IMG/VR virus record: IMGVR_UViG_3300030450_001937
Location: 1 to 43,944 of that record
DNA from: a virus
Strand: one strand, 5' to 3'
Length of the DNA stretch: 43,944 bases
The notes below the pieces were generated by a model, which was not told the origin of the DNA, made no database searches, and was given only the letters and a program-made list of their open reading frames with translations. Of the stretch, positions 8,664-15,962 are shown piece after piece. Each line of letters opens with the position of its first letter. The stretch's first letter is position 1. Position numbers and translations under genes: made by a program.

Positions 8664-9020
8664 ATGTTCCATACGGAAAATGAACTATTACAAAACCTTA
8701 TTGTTACCAGTCCAAAGAGTGCGAGAAAAAAATTTAGAGAAAGTATTTTTGAATCGTGGGGATGGAAATGTATGTATTGCGATATCGAGCTTACCGAACA
8801 GACTGCAACCATTGATCATATAAAACCAAAGTTTAAAGGTGGTCATTCAACTAGAAGTAATATGGGTGCCTGTTGTAGTAAATGTAACTCCAGAAAAGGT
8901 TCTCAGTTGGTGTTTGATTACTTTAATGAGTCTCATCCGTGTTATTCAGAAGCAAAGGCAAGTAAAATAAAAGAATGGACAGATCAACATTTTGTATTGT
9001 TGAATTTAACACCTGAATAA
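8664..9020 (+). CDS. HNH endonuclease
   Basis: 118 residues from the ATG at 8664; an in-frame GTG two codons earlier is possible. The HNH fold is clear: CMYC, then ATIDHIKPKFKGG with the DH of the first His motif, an Asn in SNMGACCSKCN, and a closing CSKCNSRKG. The two Cys pairs bind structural zinc. In phages such stand-alone HNH proteins are homing or packaging-linked nickases. No terminase or intron lies beside it here, so a homing-type role is more likely. Confidence 0.88.
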   Translation: MFHTENELLQNLIVTSPKSARKKFRESIFESWGWKCMYCDIELTEQTATIDHIKPKFKGGHSTRSNMGACCSKCNSRKGSQLVFDYFNESHPCYSEAKASKIKEWTDQHFVLLNLTPE

Positions 9021-9024
9021 GTCA

Positions 9025-9198
9025 ATGGAATTTAGAGAAAGAACAGCTAATGATAGAGCAGCAGCATTAGATGCTAAGTATGATCCAGATGATGATATTG
9101 CAATGAGAAGATTAGGAGCCCCTGTAGAGGCTAGTGCTTTTTTAAAAAATTTTACAAAGAGTATTAAAGGCGATAAAGCTATGGGAGGAGAGGTTTGA
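9025..9198 (+). CDS. Small protein, 57 aa
   Basis: ATG at 9025, four nt after the HNH stop. The charged product starts MEFRERTAND and ends KAMGGEV. It overlaps the next start (TGATG) and contains that gene's strong Shine-Dalgarno (GGGAGGAG). Function unknown; it has the style of the small + strand genes elsewhere in the left half. Confidence 0.65.
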   Translation: MEFRERTANDRAAALDAKYDPDDDIAMRRLGAPVEASAFLKNFTKSIKGDKAMGGEV

Positions 9199-9353
9199 TG
9201 AGAGATCCTAAAGAGTTTTTAGATGACTATGATGTTGAAAAGGTTGTCAGGAGAATTCAGGAAGAAAGAGGTTTAGCAGCAGGAGATCGTGCTATGCGTG
9301 GATCTGTAGGTATGACTGTTGATTCTCCAGAGAGAGTATCTAATTATTTGTAA
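9198..9353 (+). CDS. Small protein, 51 aa
   Basis: Starts at the ATG of a TGATG overlap behind GGGAGGAGAGG, and stops in TAATG, the start of the next gene. It is acidic at the N-terminus (MRDPKEFLDDYD) and Arg-rich in the middle (VVRRIQEER). Unknown function. The tight coupling on both sides supports it as real. Confidence 0.7.
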   Translation: MRDPKEFLDDYDVEKVVRRIQEERGLAAGDRAMRGSVGMTVDSPERVSNYL

Positions 9354-9634
9354 TGTCTAGTCGTAAAGAGGCTAAGAGTAAAGCCCAGATGAGAAAAGAT
9401 AAGATGAAATGTAACAAACCTCAGAGGGCTCCGAAGGGTGCTAAACAAAAATATATAGTCAAAGCCTGTGATGATGGTAAACAGAAGATAGTAAGGTTTG
9501 GTTATAGAGGTATGCAGGATTTCTTACAACATAAAGATCCTAAACGTAGAGCAAGTTTTAAAGCACGTCACAGGTGTAAAGAAAAGAAAGATAAACTGAC
9601 ACCTGGCTGGTGGGCATGTAATTACAACTGGTAG
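9353..9634 (+). CDS. Conserved basic protein with C-terminal KARHRC...NYNW signature
   Basis: 93 residues, very basic. The C-terminal half carries RFGYRGMQDF, HKDPKRRASFKARHRC, EKKDKLTPG and WWACNYNW. I recognise this as a small conserved protein shared by many aquatic phages and some giant viruses, without known function. The motif is built around a Cys-His-Cys arrangement that might bind metal. Coupled to the preceding gene by TAATG. Confidence 0.8.
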   Translation: MSSRKEAKSKAQMRKDKMKCNKPQRAPKGAKQKYIVKACDDGKQKIVRFGYRGMQDFLQHKDPKRRASFKARHRCKEKKDKLTPGWWACNYNW

Positions 9635-9668
9635 TTGCTAAAAACAAATTTCACGATAGTTTAGTGTC

Positions 9669-9866
9669 ATGAATTGTTATTACTGCGGTACAGAATTAAT
9701 ACACACAGGTGATACTCGTCTTGATAATGATGATGAGTACAGAGATATTTATGACATGGTTACATTTTTAAAATGTCCTAGATGTGCAGCCACAGTAGAG
9801 ACATACAGAAGACCTATACATGTTATATCTAAGTTACATACAGCGAGAGAAAAAGATGCTAGTTAA
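9669..9866 (+). CDS. Zinc-ribbon protein, paralogue of 10103-10351
   Basis: 65 residues with two CxxC knuckles: MNCYYCG at the start and LKCPRCAATVE about 37 residues on. This is a minimal four-Cys zinc ribbon. The gene 240 bp downstream (10103-10351) has the same layout (MNCWHCG ... LSCPKCNSFVE), so they are divergent duplicates separated by the 81-aa gene. Role unknown; DNA or RNA binding is possible. Confidence 0.8.
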   Translation: MNCYYCGTELIHTGDTRLDNDDEYRDIYDMVTFLKCPRCAATVETYRRPIHVISKLHTAREKDAS

Positions 9867-10101
9867 CCTTTTATTAGCAGTTGTGCTTTGGGTGCAGGTT
9901 CCACAGTGGAGTGATGATTGGTCCAAATGTGCTGTAGATGTACCTGATGCTGCTTGCCATTGGTATGTTGCTGCTCCAGATAATACATTTGGTGAAGGAT
10001 TTGACTGGGCTGATGCACCTTGGTTTGATGCTTATGGACTTAAAGATATAGCAGCTATAGATAAATCTACAGTTTTAGAGGAATTACAGGAGGTTGCATG
10101 A
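9856..10101 (+). CDS. Small exported or membrane protein
   Basis: 81 residues from ATG 9856, preceded by GAGAGAAAAAG. The upstream in-frame ATG at 9820 lies inside the previous gene and is less likely. A hydrophobic N-terminus (MLVNLLLAVVLWVQV) looks like a signal peptide or anchor. The rest is Trp/Asp-rich (WSDDWSKC, FDWADAPWFDAYG) with two Cys. Unknown family. Confidence 0.7.
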   Translation: MLVNLLLAVVLWVQVPQWSDDWSKCAVDVPDAACHWYVAAPDNTFGEGFDWADAPWFDAYGLKDIAAIDKSTVLEELQEVA

Positions 10102-10102
10102 G

Positions 10103-10351
10103 ATGATGAACTGTTGGCACTGTGGACCAAATGTTCAGTTGATCTGGGGAGGAGATCACGATATGGATGGAGAAGATTTTCCATTAGCATCTCAAGAATT
10201 TGCTATGGTTACAAATCTATCCTGTCCTAAATGTAATTCTTTTGTAGAAGTATATTTACCAAGTTATCATTTTGAAGAGAAGAAAGAACCTATAGACACT
10301 GCTCCATGTTCTGTTGAATCTGATGATGATGCACCTGTCTGTGATATCTAG
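10103..10351 (+). CDS. Zinc-ribbon protein with GGDHD motif
   Basis: 82 residues. The AGGAGG at 10088-10093 suits the ATG at 10103 best; the TTG at 10094 is too close. It has MNCWHCG, LIWGGDHDMDGED, LSCPKCNSFVEVY, then an acidic tail. This small zinc-ribbon family, with its Trp-His CxxC and GGDHD, is widespread in marine phages; its function is not known. It converges with the oxygenase gene at 10348, overlapping by 4 nt. Confidence 0.83.
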   Translation: MMNCWHCGPNVQLIWGGDHDMDGEDFPLASQEFAMVTNLSCPKCNSFVEVYLPSYHFEEKKEPIDTAPCSVESDDDAPVCDI

Positions 10352-11142
10352 ATAAGAGACCAGGCTCTATACCATTTAGTAAGAATATATTTTTTACCTC
10401 TAATAGGAGGCAATGCTTCATGCATAGTTTTGAAGTTCGGCCAGCCAAAACTATATAGATTGTTCCAGAATACAGCCAGTCCAGGTTCTGGTTTAATTTT
10501 CAGATCTAAAAATTTAAAATATGTTTCTCCTCCTTCTTCTACATCATTGAGATAAATCATAAATGTCCATGTTCTTTGACCCATCCATTCACAGTAAGTT
10601 TTATACTCAGTAGATAGAGGATGGTAATAATCCCAATGGCTTTTATAAAATTCACCTTCTTCATACTTCTGACCTTGTATAGATTCTCCTAAGAAGGGAT
10701 CTAAATCTAAGTAACGACCTATCTTCAGAGTTATATCAGCTCCTAATTTTGTTAGATGAGGACTGAAATTACAGGTCATAGATGTTCTGTATTCAGATAT
10801 CATTAGATAATCATCTTCATTTGATACTGCTGATGGATGTAATTCAGTCTCCATGTGTTCAATGGCTTTATCACATTCTTCTTGACTTAAAAAATTTTTT
10901 TGTAGATATATCTGAGTAAATGGATATTTAAGTTTTTCTGCTGTTTTAGGTATCTTTAGGTCATAAAATTTTTTGTAATTTATAAATCTAGGTTTCTTTT
11001 TAAACTTATGTATCTCCATTAATTCTTTAATCTCTTCTTCACCACAGTCATAATATTCTTCCATATGCCTCATGATTTGAGGCTTACTTGCCCCACTAAT
11101 ACAGGAGATTAGAAAGTCCTGGCTTGCTGCTTCAGTGATCAT
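10348..11142 (-). CDS. 2OG-Fe(II) oxygenase, prolyl 4-hydroxylase type
   Basis: 264 residues. The C-terminal two thirds show the double-stranded beta-helix of P4H-like dioxygenases: iron ligands H169 and D171 in KSHWDYY, distal H241 in TMHEALPP, and a 2-oxoglutarate-binding Lys around 250-251. The fold landmarks MIYLNDVEEGGETYF and PEPGLAVFWNN are also present. The N-terminal 70 residues are helical and unassigned. Cyanophages often carry such enzymes. The substrate (protein Pro, or a modified base) is unknown. It is a single - strand gene in a + strand block. Confidence 0.93.
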   Translation of the reverse strand: MITEAASQDFLISCISGASKPQIMRHMEEYYDCGEEEIKELMEIHKFKKKPRFINYKKFYDLKIPKTAEKLKYPFTQIYLQKNFLSQEECDKAIEHMETELHPSAVSNEDDYLMISEYRTSMTCNFSPHLTKLGADITLKIGRYLDLDPFLGESIQGQKYEEGEFYKSHWDYYHPLSTEYKTYCEWMGQRTWTFMIYLNDVEEGGETYFKFLDLKIKPEPGLAVFWNNLYSFGWPNFKTMHEALPPIRGKKYILTKWYRAWSLI

Positions 11143-11365
11143 AGAGTCTAGAATGTTAGTAACTTCAAGGATGTTTGAGTGGAACCTTTTGTCTTTACCT
11201 TTATTATCATCTTTTATTCAATAAATGCCAGTAGCTCTTACATGCTAAATCAGGGTTTAAAGAAGAGTGATATAGTTTCTTCCAGAAAAAATAAAGTCTA
11301 TGAAGACTGACAGGTATGGCATCCACGATTTCTGCTGTTAGGATAGTGAATAATGATTAAACATC

Positions 11366-11575
11366 ATGTTAGATCTAGATATAGATCAACAGTTTGCTAT
11401 CCATGCAACTGCTATAGCGATTAAAGAATTTGATCGAGAGGAGTTGGAGGAAGCTTTTGTTGAAATGCTATATAATAAAGCAATAGAACGTCAGACTTTT
11501 ATAAATATTATGAAAGATCATGGCATCGATGCTGAAATTACTCTTACTTTTTTAAACGCTAACCAAGTCCCTTAA
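11366..11575 (+). CDS. NblA-like small protein (possible phycobilisome degradation adaptor)
   Basis: 69 residues, helical. The start (LDLDIDQQFAI), the middle (FDREELEEAFVEMLYNKAIERQTF) and the end (KDHGI) follow the order seen in NblA: L-x-[LE]-x-QQF, a linker, an [LF]-V-x-[ML]-Y helix, then R-x-x and a short C-terminal helix. NblA delivers phycobilisomes to Clp protease and is known from some cyanophages. The match is by eye and weak in the first helix, so the call is tentative. It is followed 6 bp later by a structural-type gene. Confidence 0.45.
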   Translation: MLDLDIDQQFAIHATAIAIKEFDREELEEAFVEMLYNKAIERQTFINIMKDHGIDAEITLTFLNANQVP

Positions 11576-11580
11576 TAAAT

Positions 11581-11961
11581 ATGGCTACTCGTACAATTTC
11601 AGGTACTCTGGACACTCTCGAAACAGATGGTGCTGAGATAACCTACGTCGGATCAACAGATGCCTGTGATCGTAGTGAAAACATTCGTGGTTTCCGTGTT
11701 AATCCAGCTGGTGCAGGAGACATAATTATAAACATTGACAGAAGCACTGGTGTTAAATCAGTGGAGATCTTTCAGGAAGATGATTATGCAGGTTCTTCAG
11801 CTCCTTCTGGGTACACAGGATTCAGTAACATAGAACAGAGTGGTAAAGGAAAAGGTGCCTGTGCCATGACAGTTACCAATGCTGCTAAAGACTACCTTGT
11901 CATTTTAAAAACAGATGGTTATTCTGAGGTGACCTTTGGTGGCACCGTAGATGTCCCTTAA
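11581..11961 (+). CDS. Beta-rich protein, probably structural
   Basis: 126 residues, mostly predicted beta strands, with Gly/Thr/Ser-rich turns (MATRTISGTLDTLETDG, IFQEDDYAGSS). Two Cys. Its last 11 nt overlap the ATG of the lysozyme-like gene. No family recognised. Composition suggests a virion or lysis-associated beta-sandwich. Confidence 0.72.
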   Translation: MATRTISGTLDTLETDGAEITYVGSTDACDRSENIRGFRVNPAGAGDIIINIDRSTGVKSVEIFQEDDYAGSSAPSGYTGFSNIEQSGKGKGACAMTVTNAAKDYLVILKTDGYSEVTFGGTVDVP

Positions 11962-12658
11962 ATTAGATACATCTTATCTAAACAAAGACTCTTTAAGACT
12001 AATAAAACATTTCAATCGGGCCAGGACTCTTATGGGTTCTGGTCGTTTTGCTTCTTATAAGGACTATGGAGAATCAATATGGAGAATAGGATATGGAAGT
12101 ATGGAGATACATGGAAAGGTTGTTACGCATAGAACTCGTGCAACTGAAAAAGAAGTTGAAGAACAATTAAATATGGATTTACAGATACTATCTCACAAAC
12201 TTTCTAAGATAATATTCTGGCCATTGAATCCAAAAAAGAAAGCAGCTGTTATTAGTTATGCATTTAGTAATGGATTTATTCCATTTAAAAATTCTCAGCT
12301 GTTAGAACTTATTAACTCAGGCTGTCACAAGAAAAAATTGATTAGAGAGTGGTCTCCTTTTATTAATAAAGCCTGGTTAAATAAGTCTGATTTAGTAATA
12401 GATCAACGTAGGACTGAACTTAATTTATTTCTAGCCCCAGATAAAGAGGTTCCTACCTTTCTACCTCATAAGTGTAAGTTAAAATATTGTTTACTAAACA
12501 TACATGAAACATATAATGGTAACGTAAACCAAATCAAAGGTATTAATTATCTAGAAAAAAAGATTCAAGAACTCGATCCTTCAGGGGAAGTTTTACGACG
12601 TTTCTTCCGCTACTGGAATCAAGAACCCGGAAGTTTGGGATCTCCAAAAAACATTTAG
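11951..12658 (+). CDS. Lysozyme-fold protein (GH24-like) without the usual catalytic Glu
   Basis: 235 residues. Residues ~14-160 follow the phage GH24 lysozyme layout: LIKHF, YKDYGESIWRIGYGS, a T-x-x-E-x-E helix (RATEKEVEEQLNMDL), LNPKKKAAVISYAFSNG, F-x-x-SQLL and DQRRTELNLFL. In active members the first helix reads IKxxEG with the catalytic Glu. Here the same place reads IKHFNRAR with a 5-residue insert before YKD, so the Glu appears replaced by Asn. The C-terminal ~75 residues are extra and may bind cell wall or virion. It may be a degenerate or altered-mechanism endolysin, or a structural lysozyme. Confidence 0.75.
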   Translation: MSLKLDTSYLNKDSLRLIKHFNRARTLMGSGRFASYKDYGESIWRIGYGSMEIHGKVVTHRTRATEKEVEEQLNMDLQILSHKLSKIIFWPLNPKKKAAVISYAFSNGFIPFKNSQLLELINSGCHKKKLIREWSPFINKAWLNKSDLVIDQRRTELNLFLAPDKEVPTFLPHKCKLKYCLLNIHETYNGNVNQIKGINYLEKKIQELDPSGEVLRRFFRYWNQEPGSLGSPKNI

Positions 12659-12755
12659 AGTGTTTGATCCAATCAATAAGATCAATTAATTCTAATTCTT
12701 CGCTATAACCTTCCATTAATTCATCATAGTCGAGATCCAGATCCTCCATTTTCAT
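12543..12755 (-). CDS. Small acidic protein (doubtful)
   Basis: 70 residues with a very acidic N-terminal half (MEDLDLDYDELMEGYSEELEL). It overlaps the stop of the upstream - strand gene by 32 nt, and its last 39 codons run antisense to the lysozyme-like gene. No clear Shine-Dalgarno. The unusual composition of the first half argues for a real gene; the long antisense overlap argues against it. Confidence 0.4.
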   Translation of the reverse strand: MKMEDLDLDYDELMEGYSEELELIDLIDWIKHSKCFLEIPNFRVLDSSSGRNVVKLPLKDRVLESFFLDN

Positions 12756-13053
12756 GTTGCCAAACTTTAAGTAATACTAAATATCCGATTAAGTCTGTAA
12801 TTACATCCTCATCACTTTCTAAACTATCATTACCTTGCTTAATCCTATTTAACTTATCGTCAATTCTGACTAAGAGTTGCTCTCTGGCATCAGCTTTACT
12901 AAATATCCTAATAGGTTTTAATGCAGAATTCCCATAAGCACGATTCTTTGCTAATAGAAGATCTCGAATATCATTACAAATCGCAGCGATTAGAGATTCC
13001 GTCCGACCTCTCTCATCATCAGGAACTAAAAGATTTACATTACCAGAACTCAT
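12724..13053 (-). CDS. Nmad1/DUF1599-like nucleotide-modification-associated protein
   Basis: 109 residues. It carries DLLLAKNRAYGNSALKPIRIF, then ADAREQLLVRIDDKLNRIKQG and ESDEDVITDLIGYLVLL. This is the K-x-x-x-YG-x-S ... R-x-x-DK-x-x-R ... D-x-x-x-D-L-x-x-Y pattern of the nucleotide modification associated domain 1 family. The Asp-rich helices recall all-alpha NTP pyrophosphatases such as MazG. The likely role is in phage nucleotide metabolism, inferred from the family. Confidence 0.72.
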   Translation of the reverse strand: MSSGNVNLLVPDDERGRTESLIAAICNDIRDLLLAKNRAYGNSALKPIRIFSKADAREQLLVRIDDKLNRIKQGNDSLESDEDVITDLIGYLVLLKVWQHENGGSGSRL

Positions 13054-13081
13054 TTGCAGTTGGTTTTAGTAAAATACTATC

Positions 13082-13366
13082 ATGGCTCAAAAACTCTCAC
13101 AACTCTACGATGTAGATAATAGATATAGGGAAGCAAAAGGTGTTCCTGATAATAATGCTGGCAAAGCTTTTCTTCAACAATTCAGAGCAAGAGATAAAGA
13201 ACTTGCTAAGAATCCTGTAGAACCTTCAAGAAGAGAAGATAATAGATTTATTTTACCTGCTCAGGGAGGAACTGTTTCTATAGGAGCACTTGGCTTAGGC
13301 TCTCAGTTGAGTAATACTGATTCTAGAACTACATTTAGAAACGCATTCAGAGCGTCACAATCTTAA
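13082..13366 (+). CDS. Small protein, unknown
   Basis: 94 residues, charged and probably partly disordered (QQFRARDKELAKNPVEPSRRED), with a Gly/Ser-rich end (VSIGALGLGSQLSN). One of a series of + strand genes (13082, 14227, 14616, 15963, 18877, 19215, 19363) with similar short, Met/Pro/Gly-rich, low-structure products. Virion-associated or tail-accessory roles are guesswork. Confidence 0.75.
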   Translation: MAQKLSQLYDVDNRYREAKGVPDNNAGKAFLQQFRARDKELAKNPVEPSRREDNRFILPAQGGTVSIGALGLGSQLSNTDSRTTFRNAFRASQS

Positions 13367-13368
13367 TT

Positions 13369-13563
13369 ATGCCTTTACCAGAACTCGTATCTTCAACAGA
13401 ACATGGTGGAACAGTCCACAGATATTCTATTCCAGGTGGTAAGCATTCTTTTGATCGGTATCTTGCCTGTTTTTTAGGTAGTTGTAAGTTTTGTACTGGC
13501 TATGCAGAAGCTATAGATCATGTACATGACTTGCAAAATAAGATGATGATGAAAGTTAATTGA
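13369..13563 (+). CDS. Small Cys/His-containing protein
   Basis: 64 residues, starting 3 bp after the previous stop. Contains CFLGSCKFC and several His (TEHGG, GKHSFDRY, DHVHDL), compatible with metal binding. Convergent with the methyltransferase gene, with an 8-nt overlap at the stops. No family recognised. Confidence 0.6.
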   Translation: MPLPELVSSTEHGGTVHRYSIPGGKHSFDRYLACFLGSCKFCTGYAEAIDHVHDLQNKMMMKVN

Positions 13564-14182
13564 TTATCTTTCCAATATTTGAAAATATATCCCTGAATCT
13601 TCTTGCAGGTTCTACTGACAGACTAGGTGGTGGTAGATAGATAAAGAATCCCCATGTAAAAGGATTATCAAATCTATAATAATCATTACCTTTTATTAGA
13701 TTTGCTCTATCAGTTGGTATGCAGATAGGGTAGTTCCACATGTCAGGATATGCTCGCATCATCTCATGATTACAGGAGAAGAATAAAGCCTCATAGATGT
13801 TACGTAGCTTCCACTCCTTCTCTAAGCGTCTGAACCAGGCGATAGAAGGACTCATGGCTCCTGCACCCCCACGTAGACTCCACCGCCATGAGCCTCGCTT
13901 CTTGCTGTATGAGCAGCGTCCGTAGGTGGGAGGGAAGCAATATACTTTACCAGTCCATGCTATCTCTGTATTTAGACCATCTTCTTTCTTGGTGTAGAAG
14001 TTTTTAGCATGTATAAAATCTTTATTTGCTTTCTCTGTACTGCAGGGATCTAGATCTATATCACCAAGTAGAGCATCAATATAAGGTAAGTATTCAACAG
14101 GAGTTATCCAGTCCTCTTCTAGATTCCAAATCCTTTTCGCATTCTCGAAGTTCCTACGAAAGGTTTCATAACTTTTCTTCAT
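13556..14182 (-). CDS. DNA N-6-adenine methyltransferase family (phage Dam) protein
   Basis: 208 residues. Landmarks of the phage Dam family: EDWITPVEYLPYIDALLG, DIDLDPCS, a YTKKEDGL segment and W-x-GKVYCFPPTYGR. In typical members the last is a catalytic [ND]PP[YF]. Here it reads FPPTYG (residues 83-88), so the Asn is replaced and the aromatic is shifted. The rest (SPSIAWFRRLEKEW, ALFFSCNHEMMR) fits the family. Likely role: self-methylation against host restriction, if active. Confidence 0.82.
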   Translation of the reverse strand: MKKSYETFRRNFENAKRIWNLEEDWITPVEYLPYIDALLGDIDLDPCSTEKANKDFIHAKNFYTKKEDGLNTEIAWTGKVYCFPPTYGRCSYSKKRGSWRWSLRGGAGAMSPSIAWFRRLEKEWKLRNIYEALFFSCNHEMMRAYPDMWNYPICIPTDRANLIKGNDYYRFDNPFTWGFFIYLPPPSLSVEPARRFRDIFSNIGKIIN

Positions 14183-14226
14183 ACAGTCAAGTTATAATAT
14201 AAACAATATTTAAACAAGAGAAGACA

Positions 14227-14613
14227 ATGCCAGGGATGATTCCAGGATTATTAGAAATGAATCCAGCTTTCAGAAATATGAGAGGTTATCAATTTGGATA
14301 TGATACACAACAAACTCCTTTTGACGCAGCCAAGGAAAGAGGTTTAGCTGGTGTACTTGGTGGAACTATAGATAATATAACTAGGGGAGCTACAGACTTC
14401 GATAAAAGAGGTGAGTCTAAGAGACAGAAAGATACGAAAGATTTTTTAAGAAAATTTATATTTGGAACTGATGGAATGATCAAGAAAGCAGATCCTGTTC
14501 AAATAGATGGACAGATGAGACAAGCAAATCCTGATGCAGCAGTACCTGGATATCAGTTTCCTGACTCTAAGATGTATACCCCTGGTAAGAGTCAGTTTGG
14601 CGGATTTAGTTAA
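14227..14613 (+). CDS. Gly/Met-rich protein, unknown
   Basis: 128 residues, preceded by AAGAGAAGAC. Gly/Met/Pro-rich ends (MPGMIPGLLEMNP and KSQFGGFS) flank a basic helical middle (ESKRQKDTKDFLRKFIFG). No Cys. It resembles in style the proteins at 18877 and 19363. Unknown family. Confidence 0.75.
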   Translation: MPGMIPGLLEMNPAFRNMRGYQFGYDTQQTPFDAAKERGLAGVLGGTIDNITRGATDFDKRGESKRQKDTKDFLRKFIFGTDGMIKKADPVQIDGQMRQANPDAAVPGYQFPDSKMYTPGKSQFGGFS

Positions 14614-14615
14614 TA

Positions 14616-14786
14616 ATGAAGAGTCCAATAGACTTTTTAATGCATTTTATAAAAGGTAGAGCAGCTTTGTCTCCGATGCCTGTTGCTGATGCTACAGGTG
14701 AATATAAACAAGCTGTGAAAAGTCCAGAAGCAAGTAGTCTAGGTCTATTTGGAATCAACCCTAATCAGGGTATGATCTATAAATAA
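14616..14786 (+). CDS. Small protein, 56 aa
   Basis: ATG two nt after the previous stop. It starts MKSPIDFLMHFIKG and ends GINPNQGMIYK, and its stop abuts the convergent gene at 14787. Hydrophobic start without a clear TM. Unknown function. Confidence 0.6.
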   Translation: MKSPIDFLMHFIKGRAALSPMPVADATGEYKQAVKSPEASSLGLFGINPNQGMIYK

Positions 14787-15185
14787 TTAATCTTTAGTCA
14801 GTTTAATCATCTCTTCTCGCTTGAAGTGAAATAATTTTAATCCTTTCTTATCTTCGATAATAAATAAAGCTTCTTTTTCTGGATCTATCGATTCAGCTTT
14901 AGCAATTGCTCTTCTCATTACATCTGCAGCACCTTCTATACCCCTGCTAGTAAGATCTTCTAAGCCAGTTATTAACTCTTTTGTAGTCATGTAATACATC
15001 GTATTTTGTGTACTATCAGGAGCATAGATTACAACTCCAGGTCCTTCTGCATTAAAGAATTTTTCATAGAAGTCTGCCATGTCTGCACATATCCTCTCGA
15101 TAATGAGAGTAAGCATCTTCTCCTCATTTTCACTTGGATTTGCTTTCAGTAGTTTCTTTACTAGCTTCTGTCTTCGATCTGTCAT
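14787..15185 (-). CDS. Unknown helical protein, 132 aa
   Basis: Charged, mainly helical protein (RRQKLVKKLLKANPSENEEKMLTLIIERI). Its 5' end overlaps the preceding gene by 56 nt in another frame, which implies translational coupling. The C-terminus alternates Glu/Lys with hydrophobics (EALFIIEDKKGLKLFHF), a beta hairpin. Not recognised. Confidence 0.75.
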   Translation of the reverse strand: MTDRRQKLVKKLLKANPSENEEKMLTLIIERICADMADFYEKFFNAEGPGVVIYAPDSTQNTMYYMTTKELITGLEDLTSRGIEGAADVMRRAIAKAESIDPEKEALFIIEDKKGLKLFHFKREEMIKLTKD

Positions 15186-15747
15186 GTCTTACATATTTGA
15201 GTAGGTCAGAATTTTTTAAAGTCTGATGTAGTTTGGGTAACCCTCGATAGAGAACAACAGGTTTACCAGCGTTTCCTATCTTCTTTACTAATTTACCCTC
15301 TCTATCCCTGACTTTAATCAGTTCCTCTTGACGTAGCAGATACTCTGCTACACAACGATAACGTCGTTTGGAGTTGAGATCAATGTCAGGAAAACGATCA
15401 CATATAGTAGCTGGCTGCATATCACTGAAAGCTATTCTTATCTGGTCAGCTAAAGATAGACCAAGAACCATGTCATTGGTTGAGGTCTCATGCTTCTCCA
15501 CCATAGTCAGGTAACGTCTGAGAGATGGATTATCAAAACTACCTGATGGTGGTATGAACATCTCAACTTGTTCAGCTAATGAGTCTACTAATAACTTCTG
15601 ATAATTCTTGGTGGTGACTTTTGATATATCTAAATCCCTGAACCTGTAACTTTTGTATTTTGTAACCGGCTCTAATTTTATAGGATTATCTTTACCTTCC
15701 GTCAGCATCCAATCAATAAAATCCATGCAGTGCTTACTTATGGCCAA
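15130..15747 (-). CDS. Unknown protein, 205 aa
   Basis: Soluble basic protein. The central part (residues ~100-150: DRFPDIDLNSKRRYRCVAEYLLRQEELIK, quoted here only by its ends DRFPD and LIKVRDREGKLV) looks like a winged-helix or DNA-binding unit: two helices and a basic hairpin. It lies first in a two-gene leftward operon, and its start faces a good sigma70-like promoter pointing the other way. Possible regulator; family unknown. Confidence 0.75.
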   Translation of the reverse strand: MAISKHCMDFIDWMLTEGKDNPIKLEPVTKYKSYRFRDLDISKVTTKNYQKLLVDSLAEQVEMFIPPSGSFDNPSLRRYLTMVEKHETSTNDMVLGLSLADQIRIAFSDMQPATICDRFPDIDLNSKRRYRCVAEYLLRQEELIKVRDREGKLVKKIGNAGKPVVLYRGLPKLHQTLKNSDLLKYVRHDRSKTEASKETTESKSK

Positions 15748-15786
15748 AGACTAGCGTGATTATATTTATCTCACCAGTAGCAAAAT

Positions 15787-15815
15787 TTGTTATTTTTGTT
15801 AGAGTCAACTATATA
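15787..15815 (+). promoter_or_regulatory. Sigma70-like promoter
   Basis: -35 TTGTTA at 15787-15792, a 17-bp spacer, and -10 TATATA at 15810-15815, 14 bp before the ATG of the 43-aa gene. The site lies in the gap between divergent genes, where a rightward promoter is needed. Confidence 0.5.
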
Positions 15816-15829
15816 GGTGAATAAATTTC

Positions 15830-15961
15830 ATGAAAAGAGGTATTACTTGGGCTGAATTTTTACTACTGATTATCTTTGTACCCAGTACAATTTTTGGAAT
15901 TACTAAAGGTTATGAGTATTTAGCTGATAAAATTACTATAGAAATAATATTTGAGAAATAA
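15830..15961 (+). CDS. Single-TM small protein, 43 aa
   Basis: Basic N-terminus (MKRGITW), then a hydrophobic helix at residues ~9-26 (FLLLIIFVPSTIFG) and a polar tail. Directly downstream of a sigma70-like promoter; the next gene starts 1 nt after its stop. Unknown function. Confidence 0.55.
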   Translation: MKRGITWAEFLLLIIFVPSTIFGITKGYEYLADKITIEIIFEK

Positions 15962-15962
15962 A

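Noticed and set aside
12921-13115. + strand ORF of 64 codons
   Set aside because: Antisense to the Nmad1-like gene and without ribosome site.
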